Shown: positions 8,379 to 17,102 of the stretch, in pieces | Layout: every line of letters begins with the position of its first letter | Numbering within the stretch: position 1 is the first letter of the stretch | Assembly: GCA_019057735.1 (NCBI GenBank) | Contig: JAHLWV010000003.1 | Coordinates: 1-38,363, forward strand | DNA length: 38,363 nt | Reading direction: 5' to 3' | Origin: Promethearchaeota archaeon | Lineage (GTDB): Archaea; Asgardarchaeota; Lokiarchaeia; Sigynarchaeales; SOKP01 | Program-made: the position numbers and the translations under genes | The notes under the pieces: model-generated | What the model was told of the DNA's origin: nothing | Databases searched by the model: none | What the model saw: only the letters and a program-made list of their open reading frames with translations

Positions 8379-8786
8379 TTGGAATTTGGTACAGATCTTG
8401 GAATTGGACCCGATGAAATCGAAAAAATAAGTCCTCAAATTACTTTTATAACTTCAAACGCAGATATAGAAGCCATCGCACTTGTGAGTTTAGAAGGTTA
8501 TCAGATCGCTTTTTCAGCTCTTCCTCAGTATGAAGTTGATGGCGACCAGTTTTGCGGACTAGCTAGCGCGCTTTTAATGACTGGAAGTTCAACAATTAAA
8601 ACACTCTTTCAAGAAGATTTAAGTGAAATAATTGTGAGAGCTGAGAATGGTTATGTTATTGTTAGTAACGCAGGTCGTCTGGTAATCGTGTGTGCAGGAA
8701 CAATTATTGATACATTGATGAAAACTGTTAAGGTAATGAGAGTTGCTGCAAAGAATTTAGCTATGGTTTTTGAACAAAAACAATAA
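8379..8786 (+). CDS. Roadblock/LC7 domain protein
   Basis: This 135-residue protein is a single Roadblock/LC7 domain: ADIEAIALVSLEGYQIAFS near residue 28, a central helix SALLMTGSSTIKTLF, the strand pair SEIIVRAENGYVIVSNAG, and a C-terminal helix. In archaea, particularly Asgard lineages, such domains are thought to pair with small Ras-like GTPases of the MglA/Gtr type, acting as scaffolds or regulators. No GTPase is encoded in this window. The TTG start is supported by a GGTGAT Shine-Dalgarno seven or so bases upstream (GGTGATACGAATTG). It is divergent from the two large unknown genes. Confidence 0.85.
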   Translation: MEFGTDLGIGPDEIEKISPQITFITSNADIEAIALVSLEGYQIAFSALPQYEVDGDQFCGLASALLMTGSSTIKTLFQEDLSEIIVRAENGYVIVSNAGRLVIVCAGTIIDTLMKTVKVMRVAAKNLAMVFEQKQ

Positions 8787-9093
8787 AAATTGATTTTTTT
8801 ATTGAAGAATAAGTTTATATTGCCTCGATAATAATTTTATCAATATAAATACATTTTATGGTAAATATCGATGCTTATTAAAATAAACCTCCTTAAATGT
8901 TGGCGAGGACTATGGCGTTTTAAAACGCTTTCTCAATGGTAAAACCATAAATTTTGCTCTGACTACTTTTTAACATCATTTTTTAATAACAAGTATTGCA
9001 TCTGCAATCAAGCATTATTATTATTGATTTCCAATTTTAAGATGAGACATCATTTAAATTTGATGATGAAAAAATAGTAAAAAGGAAACAAAA
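8787..9093. other. Long leader/intergenic region of trpB2
   Basis: This 307-base gap has no gene. It contains two compact inverted repeats around 8910-8950 (GCGTTTTAAAACGC, a perfect 14-base palindrome, and TGGTAAAACCA) followed by a T-rich string, and a further inverted repeat at 9048-9068 next to trpB2. The first two could be a small structured RNA or the terminator of the Roadblock gene. Confidence 0.4.
9048..9068 (+). promoter_or_regulatory. Inverted repeat around a TATA-like box upstream of trpB2
   Basis: CATCAT and ATGATG flank TTAAATTTG. The centre contains TTTAAA, a plausible TATA core, about 35-40 bases upstream of the trpB2 ATG. A repressor binding this dyad would block TBP access, so it is a candidate operator. 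Inference only. Confidence 0.35.
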
Positions 9094-10494
9094 ATGACGG
9101 ATTTTTATAATACAAGAATATTACTTGAACCGAATGAAATACCAAAAGAGTGGGTTAATATCGTACCAGATTTACCCTCTCCCATGACGCCCTTAATAAA
9201 TCCCATGGATGGGAAACCTGCACCTCCTGAGCTTGCATTTGCGATATTTCCAAAAGAATGTGTACTTCAGGAAATCTCTCAAGAACCTACAATTCAAATT
9301 CCTAAAGAATTAAGGGAGCTTTATGTTAGATCTTATCGACCAACACCGCTTCATAGAGCATATGGTTTAGAGAAAGAACTTGGAATTGAAAGTGACGACA
9401 TCAAAATTTTCTATAAAAATGAGTCGGTTTCTCCTACGGGATCTCACAAACCAAACACAGCTCTAGCTCAAGCTTACTATTCAAAAAAAGATGGGGTCGA
9501 TGAATTGATAACTGAAACAGGAGCAGGTCAATGGGGTTCAGCTTTATCTTACGGATGTAATTTGTTTGACATAAAGTGTACTGTTTACATGGTGAGAGCT
9601 AGCTTTATACAAAAACCAGGAAGAAAAATACTGATGAGAGCTTTTAATGGTCAAGTTCATGCCAGCCCTTCAAAATTGACAGATTCTGGAAAATTTTATT
9701 ATGATCAAAACCCAGATCATCCAGGAAGTTTAGGAATTGCTATATCTGAAGCAGTTGAACATAGTATGAGAAGTGAGACATCTAGATATTCCTTAGGTAG
9801 CGTTGTGAATTTCGTTCTTTTACATCAAACGATCATAGGACAAGAGGTTAAAGCACAACTACAAAAAGTTAATGTGGAGCCTGATGTTCTGATTGGATGC
9901 ATGGGGGGAGGGTCTAATTTAGGAGGTTTAATGATTCCTTTCGCGAAAGAAAAATTGAATGGAAAATATCCTGATTTAGAGATCGTGGGAGTAGAACCCA
10001 GAGCTTGCCCAAGTGTCAACAAAGGAGAATATAGATGGGACTACGGAGATTCTGCTAAAAAAGCTCCAATTTTAAAAATGTATACATTAGGTCATAATTT
10101 TATTCCAAGCCCAATCCATGCAGGAGGATTACGATATCACGGAATGGCCCCAATTATATCGATATTAGCAAAAAAAAAGATAATTTCCTCAGTTATGCAC
10201 CACCAAACTGAAGTTATTGGAGCAGGTTTACTTTTTGCTAAAACAGAGGGGATTCTACCTGCGCCTGAAGCCGCTCACGCGGTGAAAGAAGCGATTGATC
10301 AAGCCTTAAGAGCAAAAGAAAACTCCGAAAAGAAAAACATCGTTTTCTGTTTAAGCGGACACGGATTTTTTGATTTATTAGCATATAAGGAATATATGGC
10401 TGGTAATTTAGTAGATTACGAACTCCCAAATGTTGAAATTCAAAAGGCTTTAAATGACACAGATATGCCTAATATTGACGAAACTCAGTTATAA
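9094..10494 (+). CDS. trpB2: Tryptophan synthase beta chain 2 (TrpB2)
   Basis: A PLP-dependent fold-type II enzyme that joins indole and L-serine to make tryptophan. At 466 residues it fits TrpB2, which is longer than TrpB1 at about 400. The PLP lysine is K119 in the SHKPN motif, the phosphate-binding loop is GGGSN at 271-275, and the E/TGAGQWG loop (141-147) matches the family. No trpA or other trp gene is adjacent, which is usual for TrpB2: it often works alone as an indole-salvage or alternative enzyme. The ATG start follows AAAAGGAAAC, a modest SD. A candidate operator lies just upstream. Confidence 0.93.
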   Translation: MTDFYNTRILLEPNEIPKEWVNIVPDLPSPMTPLINPMDGKPAPPELAFAIFPKECVLQEISQEPTIQIPKELRELYVRSYRPTPLHRAYGLEKELGIESDDIKIFYKNESVSPTGSHKPNTALAQAYYSKKDGVDELITETGAGQWGSALSYGCNLFDIKCTVYMVRASFIQKPGRKILMRAFNGQVHASPSKLTDSGKFYYDQNPDHPGSLGIAISEAVEHSMRSETSRYSLGSVVNFVLLHQTIIGQEVKAQLQKVNVEPDVLIGCMGGGSNLGGLMIPFAKEKLNGKYPDLEIVGVEPRACPSVNKGEYRWDYGDSAKKAPILKMYTLGHNFIPSPIHAGGLRYHGMAPIISILAKKKIISSVMHHQTEVIGAGLLFAKTEGILPAPEAAHAVKEAIDQALRAKENSEKKNIVFCLSGHGFFDLLAYKEYMAGNLVDYELPNVEIQKALNDTDMPNIDETQL

Positions 10495-10587
10495 ATAGAA
10501 CTAATAACATTATTACAAACTTTTTTTTCATTTTTAATAAAGATTTTAAAATTTCTCAGATAATATCTAGAAGAAAACATAAAGAGA

Positions 10588-11682
10588 TTGTTATTTTTGG
10601 ATACACTATCTATTATCATTACTGGTATTCTATATTTTTATGGGTTGATTGTGCTTTACACTGCTTTTTTAGCAAAAAAAAGAAAAGAAAAAGGGGCTTT
10701 CATTAATAACCTTGTAAATTCATTAATCCTCATTATTAGCGTTACAATTAATTTATCAATAAATCTCCTAAATATTTCCAATATTGGGTTCATAGTATTT
10801 CCTTTTGACATATTTATGATAATTTTTGTCATTTTTTTCTTACCTCATTTTTTATTATCCGTGAATAGAGAAAAAAGAAAAGTTAGATTAAAAGAGAAGC
10901 ATATAGAAGAAGAAAATTCTAATTTGACTGAGGACCTACCTTTTAAATACGAACTTTACAGAAAAATAACACATTTAGTAGTCTTAGGAATCGCTTTTTT
11001 CTATTTTACGCTTGGATTTTTGGTTCAAAATATTTTTATTTATATTCTAGAGCTTTTCCCAGATATTGTTTCTGAGTTTTTCTTCTCAATCTATAATATT
11101 GAAGCAAACAAAATGATTTTTACTCAATATTTGGTAGTTTTTTTAGTTGGGGTGTCATTAATTGGATTACTTACAGCAGATTTTATTAGAATTTTAAAAC
11201 CAAAACTTTACCCCTTAAAACCAATTAACCGGATTCTTAGGAAGAAGGAGCGACATATGAGATTAGGTCCACATATTTCTATGGGAATTGGTTGTTTTTC
11301 AATTATAATAATGTATGGTCCTTTTCAGCCTATTGGACCAATAGTTATTTGTACATCGATGACTATGTCTATTTTTGGAGATATGACCGCTAATTTGGTG
11401 GGAAGAAAATTCGGGCATAGGAACATTCGAAAAACAAAAAAGACTTACGAGGGATTAATTGCCGGAATGAGCATAGCATACATTTCAGGAATTATTACAT
11501 TACTATTCATAAACCAATTATATCCAATTAACCTTTTTAGTTTAATAATTCTTCCTTCTATTGGTACTCTTTTAATAGGTTTTATAGACTACTTAGATTT
11601 AGATGTTGATGATAATTTGTCATACAATTTTGTGGTTTCAACTACTCTTTTCGTTATTTCGTTATTCATTTTAGGTTTATAA
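10588..11682 (+). CDS. CTP-dependent dolichol/phytol kinase-like membrane enzyme (SEC59/DGK1 family)
   Basis: A polytopic membrane protein of 364 residues with roughly eight to nine hydrophobic segments. Two hallmarks of the SEC59/DGK1/phytol kinase family are present: E-L-Y-R-K-I-T-H at 122-129, and G-D-M-T-A-N-L-V-G-R-K-F-G at 264-276 followed by K-T-Y-E-G at 285-289, the CTP- and lipid-binding region. Likely role: phosphorylation of a polyprenol or geranylgeraniol-type alcohol for archaeal lipid or glycan-carrier recycling. The exact substrate cannot be told. The TTG start at 10588 lacks a strong SD, and a second TTG nine bases on is possible. It follows trpB2 by 93 bases with its own AT-rich leader. 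Confidence 0.75.
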   Translation: MLFLDTLSIIITGILYFYGLIVLYTAFLAKKRKEKGAFINNLVNSLILIISVTINLSINLLNISNIGFIVFPFDIFMIIFVIFFLPHFLLSVNREKRKVRLKEKHIEEENSNLTEDLPFKYELYRKITHLVVLGIAFFYFTLGFLVQNIFIYILELFPDIVSEFFFSIYNIEANKMIFTQYLVVFLVGVSLIGLLTADFIRILKPKLYPLKPINRILRKKERHMRLGPHISMGIGCFSIIIMYGPFQPIGPIVICTSMTMSIFGDMTANLVGRKFGHRNIRKTKKTYEGLIAGMSIAYISGIITLLFINQLYPINLFSLIILPSIGTLLIGFIDYLDLDVDDNLSYNFVVSTTLFVISLFILGL

Positions 11683-11737
11683 ATTAAAAGATGTTATTAG
11701 CAAAATTTTTCAATCACAAAATTTTATTTAAAAGAAC

Positions 11738-12241
11738 ATGAGCGAAGAAAAATTAAAAATAGATAAAATAAAGAAAGGGACAGTTATCGACCATATAGAT
11801 GGCGGTTACGCTTTGACTATTCTGAATTTAACTGGACTTGGAGAATCTCCTAATCTAATGACAATTGGTGTTAATGTTTCTTCAAAGAAATACGGTAAAA
11901 AAGATATTATTAAGATTGAAGGCGTTTTTCTTAATCAAATTCAACTTCAGCAAATTTCAATCCTATCACCAAATTCAAAGATATCCTTGATTGAAGATTA
12001 TAAAGTAATCGAAAAAAAGAAAGTAAAACTCCCAGATATTATTAAAAGTCTTATTTTATGTAGAAGTAATACGTGTATTTCAAATTCTGGTGAACCTATT
12101 GATACAGAATTTAATGTTCTAGAAGAAAAACCATTGAAAATTCAATGTATATATTGCAACAGGATATATAAATTGGATGAAATTGTTTTCAGTTCAAAAG
12201 AAAAAATTGAAAAAAGAGTAAAACAATCTATCGAACTATAA
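11738..12241 (+). CDS. pyrI: Aspartate carbamoyltransferase regulatory subunit
   Basis: The N-terminal allosteric domain is clear: I-K-K-G-T-V-I-D-H-I at 11-20 and GVNVSSKKYGKKDIIKIEG at 44-62, matching the nucleotide-binding domain of PyrI. The C-terminal zinc domain has Cys108, Cys113, Cys137 and Cys140, the four ligands that join the subunit to the catalytic chain. It allosterically controls ATCase in pyrimidine synthesis. The length of 167 is slightly above the usual 150 or so. In many archaea pyrB directly precedes pyrI; here no pyrB is adjacent, so the catalytic subunit must be encoded elsewhere. Confidence 0.93.
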   Translation: MSEEKLKIDKIKKGTVIDHIDGGYALTILNLTGLGESPNLMTIGVNVSSKKYGKKDIIKIEGVFLNQIQLQQISILSPNSKISLIEDYKVIEKKKVKLPDIIKSLILCRSNTCISNSGEPIDTEFNVLEEKPLKIQCIYCNRIYKLDEIVFSSKEKIEKRVKQSIEL

Positions 12242-12247
12242 AAAATT

Positions 12248-12682
12248 TTAGATAAAAGCTAAAAAGGTATGAGTAACTACCGTAACGATCATAAATAACA
12301 AGAAAAATATACCTATACCTGGTTTAATTATATTTTTCCAATTCCATTCTTCTTTATCGTATTGATATTTTAAGATAACAAAACTAACAAAAAACGGTGT
12401 TAGAAACCAAAAACACAACATCCAAATAAACAATCCTAAACCCGAATAACTCGGTAAAATACCGAAAAATAATCTTCCTAATAAACCACTTAGCACTGCA
12501 GTAATTGCCCTAATCCAATAAAGTTTTGTTTCCTTTTCAAGCCGTATATCGATCTTTTTTGTTGATTTTTTGTCAATATTAATTTCTTGTTCAGGATGTG
12601 ATTTTCTCTTCTCCTTTATGAGTTTTTGGCGTTCTTTTTTAATGTTAACTCTTTTTTGTTTCCGTTTATCTTTGTTGGGCAT
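12248..12682 (-). CDS. Three-helix membrane protein, possibly EMC6/Rab5-interacting-like
   Basis: Of 144 residues, the first 55 are strongly basic (KDKRKQKRVNIKKERQK and so on). Three hydrophobic segments follow (about 57-78, 83-104, 119-143). The pattern R-x5-LSG-x2-G at the first helix, a short loop, a second helix ending in V-I-L-K, a W-containing loop and a final P-G-I-G helix resemble EMC6-type subunits of the membrane insertase complex, which have archaeal relatives. This is a weak resemblance seen by eye. It could instead be an unrelated small membrane protein. It is convergent with pyrI, six bases apart. Confidence 0.4.
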   Translation of the reverse strand: MPNKDKRKQKRVNIKKERQKLIKEKRKSHPEQEINIDKKSTKKIDIRLEKETKLYWIRAITAVLSGLLGRLFFGILPSYSGLGLFIWMLCFWFLTPFFVSFVILKYQYDKEEWNWKNIIKPGIGIFFLLFMIVTVVTHTFLAFI

Positions 12683-12833
12683 AATTAGTACTATTAATAT
12701 TATTTTTTTTATTAAAATTTTGAAATTTACAGTAATGATAATTTATATTTATATATGTTAAAAATGGAAAAATAGAAAAAAATGAATGCATGACTAATAA
12801 ATAAGGAAGCACTAATTTTAAACGATAATACAA

Positions 12834-14894
12834 ATGAAGAAAAATATTAAATTTTCAAATTTTGATGTATTTGCAATCACAAAAGAATTAGGAATTATTC
12901 TCCCTCATGGAAAAATTGACAATGTTTATGAAATTGATGGGGAACTATTAATTTTAAAAATAAAAACACAATTTAATGGGAAAAAGAATTTAATTGTAAA
13001 AAACGATTCTCGTTTAAATTTCACTAACTTTAATTATCCTATCCCAAAATATCCTTCTCAGTATATAATGTCACTAAGAAAGTACCTAAAAAATAGAAGA
13101 ATTTTATCTGTTATTCAACATAATTTTGATAGAATTATTATTTTCGAAATAAGTAATATGGAGGGAAACTCATGGAAATTTATTGTTGAACTATTTAACA
13201 AAGGTAATTATATTCTGCTTGATGAAAATAACATCGTAAAAATAGCAAAAAGATATAGTAAATATAGAGATAGGGACATTTTAGCTAATAGACAATATAA
13301 TTTTCCTAGTTCTCGTGGTAAAGATTTTCTTAACCTTTCTCAAGTCGATTTTGATGAAACAGTAAGTAATTTAGAAGATGAAATCGTAAGAATCCTTGCA
13401 AGAAATATTAATATCTCAGGAACGATTTCAGAAGAAATATGCCTTAGGGCGGGAGTTGATAAAAAGCGATCAGGACGTGATCTTACTCCTAAAGAACTAG
13501 AGGCTCTATTTAATTCCTTCAAAAAATTAAGAAATGAATTGCTTTTTGGTGAAATTAAGGCACAAATTGTATTCAACGAACAGGATGAACAAGCTTCAGT
13601 TATCCCTTTTGATTTAGAGCTTTATAAGAATAATAAAGTTCAGTATTTCAATTCCTTTAATGACGCCGTTGATGTATTTTTCTCTAAACTAGATTCTAAT
13701 AAAATTCTTTCGCCACAAGATCAAGCCGTTAATCAAAAAATAAAGTCTCAAGAAAAAATACTAAAAAACCAACTAGAATATCTTGAAGAGCTAAAAGCAA
13801 AAAAAAAATTGTACTACGATCATGGTGGTTTTATCTATGATAATTTCAACACTTTTAATAAGTTATTTAATGGAATTAAAGAAGCAAAAGAAAAAGGCTA
13901 TACTTTAGATGAAATAAACGCGAAACTAACTAGTGCTAAAAACGAAAATTTTGAAGATTTGGATATGTTTGTAAGAATTCTACCTGCAACTAAACAGATA
14001 ATCATTTTAATTAATAAAATTGAAGTTTATTTGGATTTAAGCAAAACTATTGGAGAGAACGCAAATAAAATTTATTTAAAAGGCAAAAAGGCGGAAAAAA
14101 AATTAAAGGGAACCATTCCAGCTATTCAAAAAACAGAAGAAAATATTAGAAAGCTAAAAATTGAGAGAGAATCTATCGAATTAGATATTGATTTTCTAGT
14201 AAGGAAACCACAAAAGAAATGGTATGAAAAATTTAGATGGTTTTATTCTTCCGATGAATTTTTAATTATCGGTGGACGAGACGCTAGCTCAAACGAAACA
14301 ATATTTAAAAAATACATTGAACCCAACGATATAATTTTTCACACTAACTTTCCCGGATCCCCTCTTACTGTAATAAAAAATCCAGAAAATAAACAGATTC
14401 CTGAAACATCAATTAAAGAAGCTGCAAACTTTGTAGCTAGCTATTCTGTAGCATGGAAAGAGAATTGGGGCATTGTTGATGTTTTTTATGTGTCTGCCGA
14501 TCAAGTTTCTAAAACACCACCTACAGGTGAATATTTACCTAAAGGCAGTTTCATGATCTTAGGAAAAAAAAATGTAATTAAGGGAGCAAAAACCGAAATT
14601 GCGCTGAGATTAAATTTCCTTGAAATAAAAAATGAAAGCGTTTCTGATTCTCAATTATTCTATCCCCAAGTAACTTACGAACCTCTTAATACCTTTAATA
14701 ATAAATCGAGCAAATTAATAATCGTTAAACCTTCGAAATCTGGGAAAACAAAGGGACAGTTAGCCAAAGAGATTAAAACATATTTTCTTAATAATTCAGA
14801 AGCAGAGATGAAAAAATGGGTTAAAATTTTACCTGTAGACGATATTATTCTTGTCCTTCCTACGGGTAAATCTAAAATTATTATTCCCAGTTAA
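12834..14894 (+). CDS. rqcH: NFACT protein (Rqc2/NEMF/RqcH homologue), ribosome quality control
   Basis: 686 residues in the order expected of NFACT proteins: NFACT-N (1-190, with D99-R100, equivalent to the DR motif needed for tailing in bacterial RqcH), HhH-like segment (about 190-240), coiled coils (about 300-340 and 425-465) and NFACT-R (about 470-600, WYEKFRWFYSSDEFLIIGGRD, then F-H-T-N-F-P-G-S-P). The family binds the 50S subunit carrying a stalled peptidyl-tRNA and, in bacteria and eukaryotes, directs C-terminal tailing. Activity in archaea is inferred. The ATG start matches the family N-terminus. The stop overlaps the end of the convergent GDPD gene by four bases. Confidence 0.92.
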   Translation: MKKNIKFSNFDVFAITKELGIILPHGKIDNVYEIDGELLILKIKTQFNGKKNLIVKNDSRLNFTNFNYPIPKYPSQYIMSLRKYLKNRRILSVIQHNFDRIIIFEISNMEGNSWKFIVELFNKGNYILLDENNIVKIAKRYSKYRDRDILANRQYNFPSSRGKDFLNLSQVDFDETVSNLEDEIVRILARNINISGTISEEICLRAGVDKKRSGRDLTPKELEALFNSFKKLRNELLFGEIKAQIVFNEQDEQASVIPFDLELYKNNKVQYFNSFNDAVDVFFSKLDSNKILSPQDQAVNQKIKSQEKILKNQLEYLEELKAKKKLYYDHGGFIYDNFNTFNKLFNGIKEAKEKGYTLDEINAKLTSAKNENFEDLDMFVRILPATKQIIILINKIEVYLDLSKTIGENANKIYLKGKKAEKKLKGTIPAIQKTEENIRKLKIERESIELDIDFLVRKPQKKWYEKFRWFYSSDEFLIIGGRDASSNETIFKKYIEPNDIIFHTNFPGSPLTVIKNPENKQIPETSIKEAANFVASYSVAWKENWGIVDVFYVSADQVSKTPPTGEYLPKGSFMILGKKNVIKGAKTEIALRLNFLEIKNESVSDSQLFYPQVTYEPLNTFNNKSSKLIIVKPSKSGKTKGQLAKEIKTYFLNNSEAEMKKWVKILPVDDIILVLPTGKSKIIIPS

Positions 14895-15622
14895 TTTCCT
14901 CTTATTATCTTAAGGTTATGATAATCATCAAATAATATGCCGTCTATCTGGTTACTAATTAGACTTTTTATTACTTGTAGAGGTTGTTCATAACCTATAA
15001 AGCCCCAAGCAAGTGATTTAATATCGTTAACATGGCATACGTCTATAAATCGATTAGAAATTAAATCTGATCGAATGTTTATCATATCCGGAAGATCTTT
15101 GAGATTTTTTCGACATCCTTTTTCGATAAATTCCTTTAAATTTAAACCTCTACCTTTAGTTATGTTAAAACATGTTCTTATCAGTTTAAATGCTTTTTTA
15201 TATCTTTTTAATCTATTAATATCTCTTCCACTTAGTATACAATTCTTTAGAACTCCTCTTTTATTAATTAAATCAAAAATTTCTTTTTCAATTCCTTCAT
15301 CTTTCAAGTGTATAATAGCTTGTGTTTTATCTGTTATATAATCTATAAATTCGTCTAAAAGTGGGATGTTTTGGTTTCTTTTTTTGGTTTTAAGATTTTT
15401 AACATCGTCGTAATTTAAATTATTTAATAGACCTTTACTATTAGTGGTCCTGGTTAAAGTATTATCGTGAAAAACGATTAACTTTCTATCTTTTGTTCTT
15501 CTGACATCAAGTTCTATGCAATTTGCCCCTGATTTAATTGCAATTTCGAACGCTTCTAATGTGTTTTCATCGTAATCTACTAAAGTCCCTCTATGGCCGA
15601 TAAAAAGTGTAATTTTTTTCAT
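14891..15622 (-). CDS. Glycerophosphodiester phosphodiesterase family protein
   Basis: 243 residues forming a GDPD TIM barrel. Catalytic and metal ligands are visible: H10-R11 (GHRG), E37 and D39 (IELDV) and H52 (FHD), followed by LTRTTN. It hydrolyses glycerophosphodiesters to glycerol phosphate plus an alcohol. No signal peptide, so cytosolic. In an archaeon with ether lipids the natural substrate may be a glycerophosphodiester from phospholipid headgroups, or imported compounds. The length is normal for the family. It stands alone, with 33 bases separating it from the membrane-protein pair upstream in the same direction. Confidence 0.9.
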   Translation of the reverse strand: MKKITLFIGHRGTLVDYDENTLEAFEIAIKSGANCIELDVRRTKDRKLIVFHDNTLTRTTNSKGLLNNLNYDDVKNLKTKKRNQNIPLLDEFIDYITDKTQAIIHLKDEGIEKEIFDLINKRGVLKNCILSGRDINRLKRYKKAFKLIRTCFNITKGRGLNLKEFIEKGCRKNLKDLPDMINIRSDLISNRFIDVCHVNDIKSLAWGFIGYEQPLQVIKSLISNQIDGILFDDYHNLKIIRGN

Positions 15623-15655
15623 TAAAAGAAATAAATTTTAGATATGTAAATTTTG

Positions 15656-16072
15656 TTAGTTTTCCTGAACTAAAAACATGTAGACCATAATTAACAATAA
15701 ACCTATTAAACTGAATGAAAAAACTATAGAATCTCTAAAAGCTTGGATCAAGGAAAAGATAAGGATAAGCACAATTAACTTTAAATCTAATGGTTTACCT
15801 GTCAATTCCTTATAATTTCCGATACTTATTGTCATAAAAATGAAGAAGAATAGGATTACTAGAACCTTAACAGTAATATCTAGAGTTTGCAGAAAAAAAT
15901 CTTCGCTTGCAAATAGAGATAGATACTCCCCGTTTAATAAAATCGATATAATTAATAGTATCCCTCCAATAACGGCTGATAATATAACTGAACGATAAGC
16001 TGATTTTTCTTTTAATTTTGGTTTCCTATTAGCCGTTCCTGATTTTAAATGATCTTTTTTTACTTTTGACAT
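15656..16072 (-). CDS. Four-helix membrane protein, unknown
   Basis: 138 residues. A basic N-terminal 25 residues (KVKKDHLKSGTANRKPKLKEK) precede four hydrophobic segments at about 27-47, 64-86, 98-115 and 116-136. No known motif. It lies nine bases after the surface-domain gene, so the two are probably co-transcribed and may form one membrane unit. Confidence 0.65.
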   Translation of the reverse strand: MSKVKKDHLKSGTANRKPKLKEKSAYRSVILSAVIGGILLIISILLNGEYLSLFASEDFFLQTLDITVKVLVILFFFIFMTISIGNYKELTGKPLDLKLIVLILIFSLIQAFRDSIVFSFSLIGLLLIMVYMFLVQEN

Positions 16073-16081
16073 GTTAGCATC

Positions 16082-16903
16082 TTAACTCCTTATTCTTTCG
16101 ATTTCTTTTTTGAGTCGGGTAATTCGATAGATATAATAAGCAAAAAAGGCTCCAATCGTAGAAAAAATGACAATTGTGGAGATTGACATCAAAAGCACAC
16201 CAAAAGGTACTTCCGGAGTTCTAGGGGGGTATTGTAATTCGAAAGAAAAGATATTCGAAATTATAATTCCACTGGGATAGTCTGCAGTTTTACCGAAGAT
16301 AATCTTAAAATTAAATGGAACACCATAGCCTAATTCTACATCCTCGATTCCACCTTCATTATTTTTAACAGGCATGGAAAACTCGTAAACTATTTGATTC
16401 CCTTCTAATTTCGCAGCACAATCACCATTAGGATTTACGTCTTCATAATAAATCGCATCATTGATGTAATAATCTAAATAAGAATAACTGTTAGTTGATA
16501 TGTTTGAAAATTGCACAATTTTAGCATCAGTGAAGTTCAAATCTGCGTCCCAATCCGCTATTAAAATCCCAAGAAATTCGTTATCGTATTCAACAGAGTT
16601 ATGATCGTTAAAATCAAATCTAACTAAAATATATAAATTTGGTTCCGCTTGTAAAACCCATAGTTCAATATATAATCCATTGCTTTGGTTTGATAAATCA
16701 GGAAATAGCTCTATCTCTAACTTTTCCGCGGAAGCCCATTCGTTTGTTACTCCATCTACGACACCATCTATAACAGGTGCGGTTCCAAATCCCACATCAT
16801 ATTCAATTGGAGTTCCATAGCTTTTTCCAATGAGGAATGCTGAACTTACCAGTATTTGAGCAATGAAGATGAAAATAATAATGCTAGTTGTGTGTTTTTT
16901 CAC
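16082..16903 (-). CDS. Membrane-anchored surface protein with a CBM9/DOMON-like domain
   Basis: 273 residues. An N-terminal signal/anchor (hydrophobic about 5-28) leads into an external domain beginning APVIDGVVDGVTNEWASAE. The I-D-G...W opening is typical of CBM9- or DOMON-like beta sandwiches that bind sugars or haem. Aromatic and acidic residues continue to about 230. A C-terminal transmembrane helix (about 233-258) ends in a basic, short cytoplasmic tail (RLKKEIERIRS). It would display the beta domain outside the cell. Ligand unknown. It forms a pair with the four-helix membrane protein just downstream. Confidence 0.6.
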   Translation of the reverse strand: MKKHTTSIIIFIFIAQILVSSAFLIGKSYGTPIEYDVGFGTAPVIDGVVDGVTNEWASAEKLEIELFPDLSNQSNGLYIELWVLQAEPNLYILVRFDFNDHNSVEYDNEFLGILIADWDADLNFTDAKIVQFSNISTNSYSYLDYYINDAIYYEDVNPNGDCAAKLEGNQIVYEFSMPVKNNEGGIEDVELGYGVPFNFKIIFGKTADYPSGIIISNIFSFELQYPPRTPEVPFGVLLMSISTIVIFSTIGAFFAYYIYRITRLKKEIERIRS

Positions 16904-17102
16904 TTTTATATAGCCACTTTTTTATCATTAAGCGATAGTTCAATTTTGCTTTTAATTAAAGAAACTCAATAAAGTTGATAATTAAAATTGAATTTAATAT
17001 TTTTTCTTTGTCTTGCAAATTTTTAGGATTTTCAACCAAAAATATGTAGTATTTTCTTTATATTAAAAATAAAATTCTTATCATATTTAAAGAAAATTCA
17101 TT
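16904..17102. other. Intergenic AT-rich gap
   Basis: 199 bases between two minus-strand transcription units. It should contain the promoter of the surface-protein operon at its left edge and the T-rich termination region of the RNase P operon at its right edge (T-rich read on the minus strand). No small gene or RNA was recognised. Confidence 0.3.

Noticed and set aside
8890..8965. A tRNA or intron-containing tRNA in the trpB2 leader
   Set aside because: No T loop (TTCGA-type), acceptor stem or anticodon arm can be drawn; only two small inverted repeats exist.
9058..9070. C box (RUGAUGA) of a C/D sRNA at TGATGATGA
   Set aside because: No D box (CUGA) occurs at the right distance before the trpB2 start.
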